The position numbers and the translations under genes are program-made. The notes beneath the pieces are model-generated. The model made no database searches and was not told the origin of the DNA. It saw nothing but the letters and a program-made list of their open reading frames with translations. This document shows, in pieces, positions 1-7,755 of a stretch of DNA of 34,696 bases. Positions within the stretch are counted from its first letter, which is position 1, and each line of letters starts with the position of its first letter. Location: NCBI GenBank assembly GCA_021788105.1, contig JAJYKZ010000012.1:1-34696 (forward strand), read 5' to 3'. The stretch is from a bacterium. Its GTDB lineage: Bacteria; Patescibacteriota; Minisyncoccia; Moranbacterales; UBA2206.

Positions 1-69
1 AAAAATTTAGAACAATACATCCGAAACCAAGGAGCAACTCCAGAAAAGGTTCAGCTGAGACTACTTTAG
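1..69 (+). CDS. C-terminal tail of a probable IS200/IS605-type transposase (partial)
   Basis: An open frame runs in from the window edge and stops at TAG 67-69, encoding 22 residues with the core EQYIRNQG. IS200-type Y1 transposases usually end in a helix of the YIxNQ kind after the catalytic tyrosine, and a GC-rich hairpin follows 27 nt after the stop, as expected at the right end of such an element. Both points are family knowledge applied to a very short fragment. The catalytic part lies outside the window, so the assignment is tentative. Confidence 0.35.
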   Translation, partial: KNLEQYIRNQGATPEKVQLRLL

Positions 70-95
70 ACTCAAGTGTCATGCCTCAACTGGAT

Positions 96-118
96 ACCCT
101 GCGCTCTTGGCGCAGGGT
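96..118. repeat. REP-like hairpin
   Basis: CCCTGCGC (97-104) and GCGCAGGG (110-117) form an 8-bp stem, with A96-T118 as a ninth pair, closed by the loop TCTTG. It follows the transposase-like tail and could be a transposon right-end hairpin, a REP sequence or a terminator. The downstream T-run is absent, which argues against a plain terminator. Nearly the same hairpin, with the same loop, occurs at 34592-34610. Confidence 0.5.
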
Positions 119-200
119 GATTCATTCAGCTGATGGATATAATCAAGAAGTGCATCTATTAAAATCTTTTAAGATAAACCGAGCTTAATTTATACAATAT

Positions 201-233
201 AATCAAAACTGTGCAATCGCACAAATTTGATTA
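201..233. repeat. Palindromic repeat copy 1, downstream of the PaaX-like gene
   Basis: Core TGTGCAATCGCACA (210-223) flanked by outer inverted arms AATCAAA (201-207) and TTTGATT (226-232). It lies about 20 bp beyond the stop of the minus-strand PaaX/Cas2-like gene. The same core recurs twice upstream of that gene. It could be an operator, an RNA hairpin or the edge of a small mobile unit. Confidence 0.7.
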
Positions 234-252
234 TCATATAAAAAGATTGGAA

Positions 253-873
253 TTATTTAAGTCTGAATATTTTTTTAATTTTTTCTTCATGCAGAAGCTT
301 TTCAGCAGTAATGATTTCAATATGCTTCTGAATTTTAAATATTTCAGCAACAAACAAGATCTCATCTTCGCATTCATAAGGACAAATCCAAACGCTCTTT
401 TGCATTTGGTAAAAACCTAAATCCTTAATTTTATTGCGAAGCGCGTTTCTGGCCTGGTTGTAAATTTTCGGGTAGGAAGGTATGTCAAAAATCAATATGC
501 GCCATTTTCCATCCCATTTTTTTGGTCTTTTAATTTCCAGCAGCTCAAAGGATAATTCCTTGATGCGTTTCTGTCCTTTGTTCGTAAGTTGAACTTTAAA
601 TTTATCTTCACCTTCTTGTATTATTTCAATTAATTTTCTTTGTTTCAAATTGTTAAACGCGGTTTGTATTTGCTTTTTTGAGTACTTATTTTTTCTTTCA
701 AAATTTTTAATTTCTGAAAAGACATTGGGAGCAATAGCCGCCGTAACAAGGATGGGAGCGGCAGCTAAGCCTGCTAATAAAAATTTTCCGGCCGTTGCCG
801 GCAGACTATCATTGTATAAAAATTTTTCTTCGAAAGTTTTTCTAAGTGAGATTTTATTTTTGTCAGTCGCCAT
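253..873 (-). CDS. PaaX-family / Cas2-like regulator
   Basis: This 206-residue protein has a membrane-like or hydrophobic stretch at residues 27-50, a winged-helix-like segment at about 55-115 and a C-terminal Cas2-fold-like domain starting at the motif KWRILIFDIP, followed by RNALRNKIKDLGFYQMQKS and VWICPYE. This order matches PaaX-type transcription regulators, whose C-terminal domain is related to Cas2. Such proteins in Patescibacteria are sometimes labelled Cas2, but no cas1 or other cas gene is near. The ATG at 873 sits behind a good promoter that overlaps a palindrome, so autoregulation is likely (inference). The hydrophobic N-terminal stretch is unusual for a soluble repressor and may tether it to the membrane. 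The gene stands alone, with no obvious target operon beside it. Confidence 0.75.
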   Translation of the reverse strand: MATDKNKISLRKTFEEKFLYNDSLPATAGKFLLAGLAAAPILVTAAIAPNVFSEIKNFERKNKYSKKQIQTAFNNLKQRKLIEIIQEGEDKFKVQLTNKGQKRIKELSFELLEIKRPKKWDGKWRILIFDIPSYPKIYNQARNALRNKIKDLGFYQMQKSVWICPYECEDEILFVAEIFKIQKHIEIITAEKLLHEEKIKKIFRLK

Positions 874-884
874 TTATTTTTCCA

Positions 885-913
885 ATATTAGTTATTATTC
901 ATTCAATAATCAA
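885..913 (-). promoter_or_regulatory. Promoter of the PaaX-like gene, overlapping a palindrome
   Basis: On the minus strand TTGATT (913-908) and TAATAT (890-885) are separated by exactly 17 bp. The -35 box lies within the outer arm of palindrome copy 2, so a protein bound there would block RNA polymerase. Confidence 0.55.
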
Positions 914-940
914 AATTGTGCGATTGCACAGATGTGATTA
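908..940. repeat. Palindromic repeat copy 2, over the PaaX-like promoter
   Basis: Core TGTGCGATTGCACA (917-930) with outer AATCAAAA on the left and TGTGATTA on the right. Its two variable core positions differ from copies 1 and 3 in a way that reads as the same core on the opposite strand. Probable operator. Confidence 0.7.
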
Positions 941-980
941 AGTTGAGGATTGCAAGTTTGATGTCTGAATTGTACATCTG

Positions 981-1014
981 TAATCAAATTTGTGCAATCG
1001 CACAAAAGTGATTA
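981..1014. repeat. Palindromic repeat copy 3
   Basis: Core TGTGCAATCGCACA (991-1004) with TAATCAAAT before and GTGATTA after. It is 74 bp (core to core) from copy 2, close to seven helical turns, which would suit cooperative binding of two dimers. The 41-bp gap between copies 2 and 3 holds no gene. Confidence 0.7.
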
Positions 1015-1091
1015 AGTAATTGGAATGAAGAGGATTCAATAAAAATAACTTTGGAAATAAAAATAGAAAATAAAAGAAGGCAGGCGCGCGG

Positions 1092-1119
1092 TTGACAATT
1101 AGCCTGGGACAGTTAAAAT
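1092..1119 (+). promoter_or_regulatory. Promoter of tilS
   Basis: TTGACA (1092-1097), 16-bp spacer, TAAAAT (1114-1119). The ATG at 1129 is only 9 nt beyond the -10 box, so the transcript should be leaderless or nearly so. The 874-1091 stretch before it holds only repeats 2 and 3 and the divergent promoter. Confidence 0.65.
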
Positions 1120-1128
1120 TATTTGAAT

Positions 1129-2136
1129 ATGAAAAATCTCGTTAAACAAATCCAAAATACCATTTTCCAGCAGGAGCTTTTTGCGAGAGGCGCGAAGATC
1201 GTGCTGGGAGTTTCGGGCGGGCCGGATTCGGTTTGTCTTTTGGATATTTTTACGAAATTAAAGCCGAAATATAATTTGGAGTTGATTATCGCGCATATTA
1301 ATTACGGATTGCGCGGAAAAGACAGTGAAGCGGATGAAAAATTTGTGAGAAAATTGGCGGAGAAATATGAATTGAAAATTTTTGTGTTGAAACCGGTGCT
1401 CAAACCTCATCCGTCCCGATTAAATCGGGACACCTTCTCCTTAACTAAGGAGAAGGATGCAAAGAATTTTCCTTCGGAAAATCAACTTAGGGACATTCGC
1501 TATGAATTTTTTGAAAAGATCAGAAGTGAAAATAATTTTGATCTGATTGCGGTTGCGCACAACCAAGACGACCAAGCGGAAACTTTTTTGATGCGGATCA
1601 TCCGCGGCGCGGGACTTTCCGGATTGGCGGCGATGCGATTTAGGACTGGAAAAATTATCCGGCCGCTCTTGGCAATTTCGCGCGAAGAAATAATCCGATA
1701 TATTAAAGAAAGAAAATTAAAATATAGAATTGACAAAACCAACAAGGAAATAATTTTTTTGCGAAATAAAATCAGAAACAAACTGATTCCGCATCTGGAA
1801 AAAAATTTCAATCCCAATATAAAGGAAACGCTTTTTAAAGAAACGCTCTCAATAGGGGAAGATTACATGCTGCTAAATAATTTGGCTGAAAAAGCGTATG
1901 AAAAAAATAAAGAATTGGAAGTGAAAAAAATCCTGGAACTTCCGGTGGCGTTGCAACGGCAGGTGCTTTTGCGGGCTGTCGCCGAGAAAAAGGCCGACAT
2001 AAAAGATATAGAACTGGCACATGTCGAGGAAATTCGCAAGATGTTGAAAAGTACGAAGAATAAGCCCCAATTTGTAGTATTGAAAGGCTTGAAATTAATC
2101 CGGAAACGTGGTAAAATTTTTATTGTTAAATTGTAA
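1129..2136 (+). CDS. tilS: tRNA(Ile)-lysidine synthase
   Basis: TilS converts the wobble C of tRNA-Ile(CAU) to lysidine, using ATP, so that AUA is read as isoleucine. The 335-residue protein has the PP-loop SGGPDS at residues 29-34, HINYGLRG, the AHNQDDQAET motif of N-type ATP pyrophosphatases and a short C-terminal domain. ATG 1129 is preferred over TTG 1123 because it is the first ATG behind the promoter. Residues about 95-110 are encoded by two back-to-back DNA palindromes that do not belong to the normal fold; they sit just before the conserved LRDIRYEFF helix and were evidently tolerated as a surface loop. A probable substrate gene, tRNA-Ile2, lies at 5302. The tilS-ftsH neighbourhood is also found in many Firmicutes. 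Confidence 0.95.
   Translation: MKNLVKQIQNTIFQQELFARGAKIVLGVSGGPDSVCLLDIFTKLKPKYNLELIIAHINYGLRGKDSEADEKFVRKLAEKYELKIFVLKPVLKPHPSRLNRDTFSLTKEKDAKNFPSENQLRDIRYEFFEKIRSENNFDLIAVAHNQDDQAETFLMRIIRGAGLSGLAAMRFRTGKIIRPLLAISREEIIRYIKERKLKYRIDKTNKEIIFLRNKIRNKLIPHLEKNFNPNIKETLFKETLSIGEDYMLLNNLAEKAYEKNKELEVKKILELPVALQRQVLLRAVAEKKADIKDIELAHVEEIRKMLKSTKNKPQFVVLKGLKLIRKRGKIFIVKL
1413..1456. repeat. Double palindrome inserted in frame within tilS
   Basis: GTCCCGATTAAATCGGGAC (1413-1431) has perfect 9-bp arms. CCTTCTCCTTA (1433-1443) and TAAGGAGAAGG (1446-1456) form a second perfect palindrome with 11-bp arms. Together they encode an extra loop of about 15 residues in TilS without breaking the frame, much like the palindromic elements known inside Rickettsia proteins. 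Confidence 0.75.
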
Positions 2137-2159
2137 ATAATTAAATTTAGATAAAATTG

Positions 2160-4031
2160 ATGAAAAAGTTAATGAAAAATCTGGGTATTTTAATTCTTGT
2201 TTTTTTGATAATTTCGGGAATTCTAGCCCTTTATAACGCGCCAAAACAGAAACCAACCAACGTTTCTTTGGGAACATTGGTGACTCAGATCGACCAAGGC
2301 AAGGTTAAAGAAATCGCTGTCGATAACAATGATTTGACTATTACGATGAAAGACGGTACGACAGAAAAATCCACAAAAGAATCGGAGTCCGGCATTGTGG
2401 AAACGTTGAAAAATTACGGCGTGGACAGCCAGCAGTTGCAAAGCGTGAATATTAATGTCCAAACTTCTTCAGCCAACTTTTGGTTGAGCACTTTGCTGCC
2501 GATCCTGCTGCCGTTTTTGTTTGTTGCCGGATTCATCTGGTTTATGATGCGGCAAGCGCAGCGTGGAAATAATCAAGCGATGTCGTTCGGAAGTTCTCGC
2601 GCGCGGATGATAGACCCGAAAGACAAGAGAAATAAAGTGACATTTAAAGATGTTGCCGGAGCCAAGGAGGCCAAGGAAGAGCTTCATGAAATTGTCGATT
2701 TTTTGAAAAATCCGAATAAGTTTTTGAAACTGGGCGCCAAAATTCCAAAGGGCGTGCTGTTGCTTGGACCTCCGGGAACCGGAAAGACTTTAATTTCCAA
2801 GGCGGTGGCGGGAGAAGCCAATGTGCCTTTCTTTAATATTTCCGGATCGGAGTTTGTGGAGATGTTTGTGGGTGTTGGAGCTTCACGCGTACGCGACTTG
2901 TTTAAACAAGCTAAGCGCAGCGCTCCGGCGATCGTGTTTATTGATGAGATTGATGCTGTCGGGCGACATCGCGGTGCCGGATTGGGCGGGGGGCACGACG
3001 AGCGAGAACAGACCTTGAATCAGATTCTGGTTGAAATGGACGGATTTGACACAACTACAAATGTAATTGTAATTGCCGCAACCAACCGGCCGGACGTTCT
3101 TGATCCGGCGCTATTGCGGCCGGGAAGATTTGATCGGCGTGTCGTGATGGATCTGCCAGACATTGAAGAACGTTTGGAAATCTTGAATATTCATTCGGCC
3201 AACAAGCCTTTTGGCAAAGGAGTGGATTTGCGCCGGATTGCGGAGCGCACGTCGGGATTTTCCGGGGCCGATCTTTCCAATCTGGTCAATGAAGCGGCGA
3301 TTTTGGCGGCGCGGCGCGGAAAAAAGCATATTGACATGGATGAATTGACTGAATCGATCGAGAAAGTAATTCTTGGCCCGGAACGGAGAAGCAGGAGGAT
3401 TGACGAAGAAGAAAAGAAAATTATTGCTTATCATGAAGCCGGCCATGCCCTGGTGGGTTCCAGTCTGAAAAATGCCGACCCGGTGCGCAAAGTTTCCATA
3501 ATTTCCCGCGGACAAGCGGGCGGATATACTTTAAGCGCTCCGGAAAAAGACAAGCGGCTGCACTCGAGAGGATATTTTATCGACGAACTTTCGGTTTTCT
3601 TGGGAGGTTATGTCAGTGAAAAACTTACTTTTGGCGATGTGACGACTGGGGCTTCCAATGACTTGGAAAGAGCGACCGCGATGGCACGCAACTTAATAAC
3701 TCGTTTTGGAATGAGCGATCTTGGTCCGCGAACCTTTGGACACAAGGAGGAGCTTGTTTTCTTGGGCAAAGAGATTCAAGAAGAAAAAAATTATTCTGAA
3801 AAAACCGCGGAAGAGATTGACAACCAGGTTTCCAAATTTATAAACGAAGCGTACAAGGTTGCGGAAAAAATTCTTACAGACAAAAAAGCGACTTTGGACA
3901 GCCTGGCTTCTGTTCTTTTGCAGAAAGAAACGGTTGAACAGGATGAGTACAATGAAATCGTAGGTTTGAAAAAATCGGAAACGGCGAATGAAACTTCGGA
4001 AGCTGTTTCCGAAACAAAACAAGAGAAATAA
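2160..4031 (+). CDS. ftsH: ATP-dependent zinc metalloprotease FtsH
   Basis: Membrane-anchored AAA+ protease that degrades misfolded membrane proteins and short-lived regulators. The 623-residue protein shows an N-terminal membrane helix (about 8-25), an extracytoplasmic domain, a second helix (about 110-130), Walker A GPPGTGKT (about 203-210), Walker B IVFIDEID (about 258-265), the arginine-finger region RPGRFDRR and the zinc site HEAGH (about 425-429). Length and domain order are normal; the last 30 residues are a charged low-complexity tail. ATG 2160 is chosen; TTG 2157 in the same frame is possible. The gene follows tilS by 23 bp and is probably cotranscribed, ending at the terminator at 4054. 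Confidence 0.97.
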   Translation: MKKLMKNLGILILVFLIISGILALYNAPKQKPTNVSLGTLVTQIDQGKVKEIAVDNNDLTITMKDGTTEKSTKESESGIVETLKNYGVDSQQLQSVNINVQTSSANFWLSTLLPILLPFLFVAGFIWFMMRQAQRGNNQAMSFGSSRARMIDPKDKRNKVTFKDVAGAKEAKEELHEIVDFLKNPNKFLKLGAKIPKGVLLLGPPGTGKTLISKAVAGEANVPFFNISGSEFVEMFVGVGASRVRDLFKQAKRSAPAIVFIDEIDAVGRHRGAGLGGGHDEREQTLNQILVEMDGFDTTTNVIVIAATNRPDVLDPALLRPGRFDRRVVMDLPDIEERLEILNIHSANKPFGKGVDLRRIAERTSGFSGADLSNLVNEAAILAARRGKKHIDMDELTESIEKVILGPERRSRRIDEEEKKIIAYHEAGHALVGSSLKNADPVRKVSIISRGQAGGYTLSAPEKDKRLHSRGYFIDELSVFLGGYVSEKLTFGDVTTGASNDLERATAMARNLITRFGMSDLGPRTFGHKEELVFLGKEIQEEKNYSEKTAEEIDNQVSKFINEAYKVAEKILTDKKATLDSLASVLLQKETVEQDEYNEIVGLKKSETANETSEAVSETKQEK

Positions 4032-4053
4032 AAACTATAAGAATTTTGCTTTG

Positions 4054-4087
4054 GGCTTGCGTTTTTTCGCGGGCCTTTTGTTTTTTT
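4054..4087 (+). terminator. Intrinsic terminator after ftsH
   Basis: GGCTTGCG (4054-4061) pairs with CGCGGGCC (4068-4075), including two G-T wobbles, around a T6 loop. TTTTGTTTTTTT follows. Confidence 0.6.
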
Positions 4088-4099
4088 CCAATTTCCCGA

Positions 4100-4128
4100 T
4101 TGTGCAGTATCCATTTTTGATTTATAAT
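4100..4128 (+). promoter_or_regulatory. Promoter of the 4141 membrane-protein gene
   Basis: TTGTGC (4100-4105), 17-bp spacer, TATAAT (4123-4128). The start codon at 4141 lies 12 nt beyond the -10 box and no Shine-Dalgarno is visible, suggesting a leaderless or near-leaderless mRNA. Confidence 0.6.
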
Positions 4129-4140
4129 ATGTAAAAACGT

Positions 4141-5091
4141 ATGCGCCACATAAATTATTTCAAATTAATACAAAAAGCTTTCCATATCGCTTGGAAAAAT
4201 AAATATCTTTGGTGGCTTGGCTTTTTTGTCGCGTTCGGACAATCCGCCTCGGTAGTTTTCAATTATTCCAAAAATGACGGTCCCGCAAATCAACCGGTGC
4301 TTGATTTTGTCTATTCCCATATGCCGATCATCCTGCTGGCGGCCGCCATGATATTGCTTATCTATGCTGTCATCATAGTGCTGGCCATAGTCGGGCGAGG
4401 CTCAATAATAAAAGCGGCCGGAGAGAGTGTGAAGGGCAGAAAGATGAATTTTCATTCCGCAGTGCATCAGGGAAAAAAATATTTTTGGCGATTGTTTCTG
4501 ATCGGTTTGATTATGGGCGCGCTTACTATCGGAACTTTGTTCGTATTTTTAGTCCCGGTTTATTTTTTCTTTTATACCAAATCTTACATCACCGGATCCG
4601 TTATAGCGGCGTTGGCGGTCATCATAGTTATTCCGCTTATGTTTCTGATAACTTTTTTGCGAACTTACGGCTACCTTTACGCGGTTCTCGGCGATCTTCC
4701 TTTCGGAGAAGCGCTGGAAAATGCCTACTCTTTGTTCAGGGAAAATGTCTTGACCAGTTTGGTGGCGCTTTTGGTTTTCGCCTTAATAGGTTTGATCCTG
4801 GCAATTTTAGTCGGGTTGATTATTTTGCCGGTTGTGGTTATCTTTGCGTTGTTAAGCGGCATTCTTTATCTTTTGGCCGGCGCCGCCGGCGTGACGGCCG
4901 CTTCGGTTTTCGGCGCGGTCGTTGTCGGAGTGATTCTTCTCGCAATCCTTTCGGTGTTTGAAGTTTTCAAACAAGCGCTTTGGGTTTTATTTTTCGAAGA
5001 AATTGCCAGGCCGGGGGTGAAAGAAAAGGTTTCTGAAAAGGAAGTGGCAAGAAATATTAATTCTGTTCCAAATCCGGTTAAGACTGTGTAG
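4141..5091 (+). CDS. Polytopic membrane protein of unknown function
   Basis: I do not recognise a named family. The 316-residue protein begins with an amphipathic segment and a tryptophan-rich stretch (KNKYLWWLGFFVAFG, about 19-33), followed by about six hydrophobic segments (roughly 60-85, 118-145, 150-178, 205-235, 236-262 and 262-285), then a short charged cytoplasmic tail. The general build resembles small multi-pass proteins of the DUF4013 or glycerophosphodiester-phosphodiesterase membrane-domain kind, but no signature residue supports either. It has its own promoter after the ftsH terminator and a hairpin after its stop, so it appears to be a single-gene unit. Confidence 0.8.
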   Translation: MRHINYFKLIQKAFHIAWKNKYLWWLGFFVAFGQSASVVFNYSKNDGPANQPVLDFVYSHMPIILLAAAMILLIYAVIIVLAIVGRGSIIKAAGESVKGRKMNFHSAVHQGKKYFWRLFLIGLIMGALTIGTLFVFLVPVYFFFYTKSYITGSVIAALAVIIVIPLMFLITFLRTYGYLYAVLGDLPFGEALENAYSLFRENVLTSLVALLVFALIGLILAILVGLIILPVVVIFALLSGILYLLAGAAGVTAASVFGAVVVGVILLAILSVFEVFKQALWVLFFEEIARPGVKEKVSEKEVARNINSVPNPVKTV

Positions 5092-5122
5092 AAATAAGAG
5101 AGCTTGATTGTTGAGTATTAAA

Positions 5123-5146
5123 AAATAACCGTCAAAACGGTTATTT
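5123..5146 (+). terminator. Hairpin after the 4141 gene
   Basis: AAATAACCGT (5123-5132) and ACGGTTATTT (5137-5146) form a perfect 10-bp stem with a CAAA loop. The stem ends in TTATTT rather than a long T-run, so it may be a weak terminator. Confidence 0.55.
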
Positions 5147-5149
5147 AAA

Positions 5150-5178
5150 TTGACTTAATGAAAAAAATAAAATAAACT
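5150..5178 (+). promoter_or_regulatory. Promoter of the tRNA-Val / tRNA-Ile2 pair
   Basis: TTGACT (5150-5155), 17-bp spacer, TAAACT (5173-5178). The first tRNA starts 16 nt downstream. Confidence 0.5.
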
Positions 5179-5193
5179 TAATTAAAGTTAAAA

Positions 5194-5267
5194 GGTCGCT
5201 TAGCTCAGTTGGTTAGAGCGTTACATTGACATTGTAGAGGTCAGTGGTTCGAGTCCACTAGCGACCA
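5194..5267 (+). tRNA. tRNA-Val(GAC)
   Basis: 74-nt cloverleaf. The acceptor GGTCGCT pairs with AGCGACC, the anticodon stem TTACA/TGTAG encloses TTGACAT with anticodon GAC, and the T-arm is AGTGG-TTCGAGT-CCACT. The discriminator is A. CCA is not encoded. Confidence 0.93.
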
Positions 5268-5301
5268 CAATAGAAAAACATCCAATTTTGTTTATCGCAA
5301 T

Positions 5302-5373
5302 GGGACCATAGCTCAGTGGTAGAGCGCGCGACTCATAATCGCTTGGTCGCAGGTTCGAATCCTGCTGGTCCCA
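5302..5373 (+). tRNA. tRNA with CAU anticodon, probably tRNA-Ile2 (TilS substrate)
   Basis: 72-nt cloverleaf. The acceptor GGGACCA pairs with TGGTCCC, and the anticodon stem GCGA/TCGC encloses CTCATAA, giving anticodon CAT. The segment GCGACTCATAATCGCTTGG, as I recall it, matches the anticodon arm of E. coli tRNA-Ile2 (ileX), which favours Ile2 over elongator Met. The G1-C72 pair and the lack of the GGG/CCC anticodon stem rule out the initiator. The presence of tilS 3 kb away fits. CCA is not encoded. Confidence 0.85.
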
Positions 5374-5378
5374 CAATA

Positions 5379-6329
5379 TTATTTTCTTTTATTTCTTCTC
5401 CCGTGAAACGCTTGGTGCACTTCCTTCAGTCCTTTGTTGGTAACGTGGGTATAAATCTGGGTTGTTGTAATGGAGGAATGTCCCAGCATCGCTTGGACGC
5501 TTCGGATGTCGGCGCCGTTCATTAAAAGGTCGGTTGCGAAAGAATGGCGCAAGGTGTGCGGGTGGACATCTTTGATAATTCCCGCTTTGGCGGCATAGAA
5601 TTTTATTATGCGCTGGACGCTGCGCGGAGTGAGGCGGAGGCTGCTTGCTTTCGCGTCTTTATTTTTTACGTCTTTGGAGGAAAATTTTTCGAGCGCTTTT
5701 GCGTCGCGCACGAAAACTGCCGGATCGATGTCGGTGCGCTTGTCCAAATATCTTTCCAAAGACGCTTTGGCGCTGTCGGAAACAAAAACAACCCGAATCT
5801 TATCTCCTTTTCCCCGCACGCTGAATTCCTGATTTTTCAAATCCAATCGATCGCGGTTCAGGTTGGTAAGTTCGGAAACCCGCAAACCGGAGGAAAATAA
5901 AAGTTCCATCAGGGCCCGGTCGCGGAGCGATTTAAAATCGTTGCCGTTGGCCGAGGCGATCATTCGTTCAATTTCTTCCGGTTCCAGAAACTCCACTTCT
6001 TTCCGGACGCTTTTGCCTATTTCCACTTTCTCTGCCTGAAGAGTTTTAATATCTTTCTTGGCTAAAAACTTCAGAAAACTTCTGAGTGCGATAATGTAAT
6101 AACCCTGAGTGATTTTTTTCAAACCCCTTCCCTTTTCATCCTGAATCCTGTTAAGATGGACCCGGAACTGGCTGATCAGCGGGTCGGTAATCTGCTCCGG
6201 TTTGGATATTTTCGCCCAATTAAAAAATTTATCCAAATAATGGCTGTAATTTTCGATGGTTTTTTGCGAGCGGCCTTTTTCAATTTCCAAATGCTCAAGA
6301 AAGCGCGTTTTAAGATCCCAAATGTCCAT
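5379..6329 (-). CDS. xerC: Tyrosine recombinase XerC/XerD
   Basis: This 316-residue site-specific recombinase probably resolves chromosome dimers. It has an N-terminal SAM-like core-binding domain (1-100) and a catalytic domain with all expected residues: R150 (SSGLRVSEL), K174, H258 and R261 (HTLRHSFA), H284 (GHSS) and nucleophile Y293 (IYTHV). XerC and XerD cannot be told apart by eye. The stop is 5 bp from the end of the tRNA-Ile2 gene, a position typical of integrases, but I see no duplicated tRNA end that would mark an att site, so a housekeeping role is more likely. An insertion-like charged segment (about 213-230) lies between the catalytic motifs. The start at 6329 is only 8 nt from a -10 box. 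Confidence 0.93.
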   Translation of the reverse strand: MDIWDLKTRFLEHLEIEKGRSQKTIENYSHYLDKFFNWAKISKPEQITDPLISQFRVHLNRIQDEKGRGLKKITQGYYIIALRSFLKFLAKKDIKTLQAEKVEIGKSVRKEVEFLEPEEIERMIASANGNDFKSLRDRALMELLFSSGLRVSELTNLNRDRLDLKNQEFSVRGKGDKIRVVFVSDSAKASLERYLDKRTDIDPAVFVRDAKALEKFSSKDVKNKDAKASSLRLTPRSVQRIIKFYAAKAGIIKDVHPHTLRHSFATDLLMNGADIRSVQAMLGHSSITTTQIYTHVTNKGLKEVHQAFHGRRNKRK

Positions 6330-6337
6330 ATAAGGCT

Positions 6338-6346
6338 ATTATAACA
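6338..6346 (-). promoter_or_regulatory. Extended -10 promoter of xerC
   Basis: On the minus strand TGTTATAAT reads from 6346 to 6338, an extended -10 box. The spaced -35 position (6366-6361) reads TGGAAA, which is weak. The start codon is 8 nt downstream, so the message is probably leaderless. Confidence 0.5.
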
Positions 6347-6396
6347 TTTTGCGACGCTTCTTTCCATAATTATTGCAAAGTTGGAAAAGATTCGGT

Positions 6397-6425
6397 TTGA
6401 CAAAGCCGGGCTTCTGATATATATT
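6397..6425 (+). promoter_or_regulatory. Promoter of the LysM/CHAP gene
   Basis: TTGACA (6397-6402), 17-bp spacer, TATATT (6420-6425). The leader runs about 80 nt to the putative ATT start at 6513. Apart from this promoter and the xerC -10, I see nothing in 6347-6512. Confidence 0.55.
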
Positions 6426-6590
6426 TCCAAATGATAAAAATTAGGGTTTTCAGTTTGATGTGCCAATGGGGGAAACGCTCTAAAACTAAAACCAAAATGA
6501 AAGGTTAACACCATTAGTAAACTATTTGTTCAAACTCGGAGTTTATTAGGACGTGCAAACCAACATAATATAAGAACCAGAGTTTATCGA

Positions 6591-7715
6591 TTGCAAAGAA
6601 ATATTGCCAGGTTTATCAAGGAACGCCGAACAATAAAGGCCGTCCATCTCTTCAGAGGTTATTCGGCTCTGGTTGTTGTCATATGCAGCGCTCTCTTGGT
6701 GTCTGCGACTAATTTCGCCGCCGGAAAGGAATCCAACGGTTTTTTGTTCGGCTATTTTGGCGGCGGAGACGATTATGACAGTCCGGTCGCAAACAACATG
6801 GCGGTCCAAACACAAGGCAAAAAAAATGACTTGGCTTTGGTGGAATTGGCGGAAGCGAGCACCGCTCCTGATCCAAACGCTTCCGATAAATCGAACCCAA
6901 ATAATTCTAATTCCGGAGGACCTATTAATTTGCAGGGCCAGGCTTTGGTGGCTAGTACCAGTCCGGTTCGTCAAGATCCGGAAGAAGACGGCGGTGTTGT
7001 TATCTATACCGTGAAGGAAGGCGATACTATAAGTTCAATCGCCGCCAGCCATAACATTACCGTCAATACGATTTTGTGGGCCAATGCTTTGGATGATGTT
7101 AATTCAATAAAGCCGGGAGACAAAATATTTATCCTGCCGACCGACGGAGTTTCCTATACCGTTCAGTCTGGAGACAATATTAATTACATTGCCCAGAAAT
7201 TCAAAGCCGATAAAAACAAAATAATTTCTTTCAACAGCCTTCCGGCGACCGGAGAACTGACCAAGGGAGAAACGATCATTATTCCGGACGGCCAAAAAGA
7301 AATGCAGCAACAATCTTCGGTAAGTACGATTGCTTCAGTGGCGGGGATTGCTGCGCGTCAATATGCTCCTTTCACTTCCGGAAAAACCGTCACGACCGCC
7401 GATGCCGGCCTCGGACATCAGTTTCCTAGAGGCTATTGTACTTGGTGGGTGGCGGAAAATCGCTACATTCCGTGGTCAGGCAATGCCGGTACTTGGCTTT
7501 TTCACGCAAAATCGATGGGTTACGCGACAGGAAGAACGCCGCGAGCCGGAGCGATTATGGTATCGGATGTTTATCCTTATGGTCATGTGGCTTTGGTCAG
7601 AAGCGTCAGCGGAAGCACTTTTCAAGTTTCCGAAATGAATTTTGACGCATTCAATCATGTTGATTACAGGGATGTCAGCATACATGATTCTTCGATAATC
7701 GGGTTTATATATTAG
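6591..7715 (+). CDS. Secreted peptidoglycan hydrolase with two LysM domains and a CHAP domain
   Basis: This is a cell-wall amidase or endopeptidase. From the TTG at 6591 the protein has 374 residues: a basic N-terminus, a hydrophobic signal/anchor (about 25-44), a low-complexity Asn/Ser/Gly linker (about 70-125), two LysM repeats beginning YTVKEGDT (about 139) and YTVQSGDN (about 188), and a CHAP domain with the nucleophile in RGYCTWWVA and the histidine in YGHVALV, followed by SEMNFDA. The frame stays open upstream to 6501, encoding a plausible basic stretch. GAAAGG lies 8 nt before an ATT codon at 6513, so the true start may be this rare codon, adding 26 residues. A bidirectional terminator separates it from pcrA. 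Confidence 0.88.
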   Translation: MQRNIARFIKERRTIKAVHLFRGYSALVVVICSALLVSATNFAAGKESNGFLFGYFGGGDDYDSPVANNMAVQTQGKKNDLALVELAEASTAPDPNASDKSNPNNSNSGGPINLQGQALVASTSPVRQDPEEDGGVVIYTVKEGDTISSIAASHNITVNTILWANALDDVNSIKPGDKIFILPTDGVSYTVQSGDNINYIAQKFKADKNKIISFNSLPATGELTKGETIIIPDGQKEMQQQSSVSTIASVAGIAARQYAPFTSGKTVTTADAGLGHQFPRGYCTWWVAENRYIPWSGNAGTWLFHAKSMGYATGRTPRAGAIMVSDVYPYGHVALVRSVSGSTFQVSEMNFDAFNHVDYRDVSIHDSSIIGFIY

Positions 7716-7721
7716 ATTGTT

Positions 7722-7755
7722 AAAAAATCCGCGGGATGCCCGGCGGATTTTTTTT
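7722..7755. terminator. Bidirectional terminator between the LysM/CHAP gene and pcrA
   Basis: AAAAAATCCGC (7722-7732) pairs with GCGGATTTTTT (7743-7753). T-runs occur on both strands, so it can serve both converging genes. It overlaps the last two bases of pcrA. Confidence 0.8.

Noticed and set aside
908..1014. CRISPR array of two repeats next to a Cas2-like gene
   Set aside because: Only two spaced copies plus one on the far side of the gene, the repeats are palindromic with variable positions and one overlaps a promoter; no cas1 is near. Operators explain them better.
5302..6329. Integrative element at the tRNA-Ile2 gene with xerC as its integrase
   Set aside because: The recombinase is a normal XerC/D, and no second copy of the tRNA 3' end was seen to mark a right junction.
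6426..6512. c-di-AMP riboswitch before the LysM/CHAP gene
   Set aside because: Such switches often precede wall hydrolases, but the leader is only about 80 nt and lacks the conserved core.
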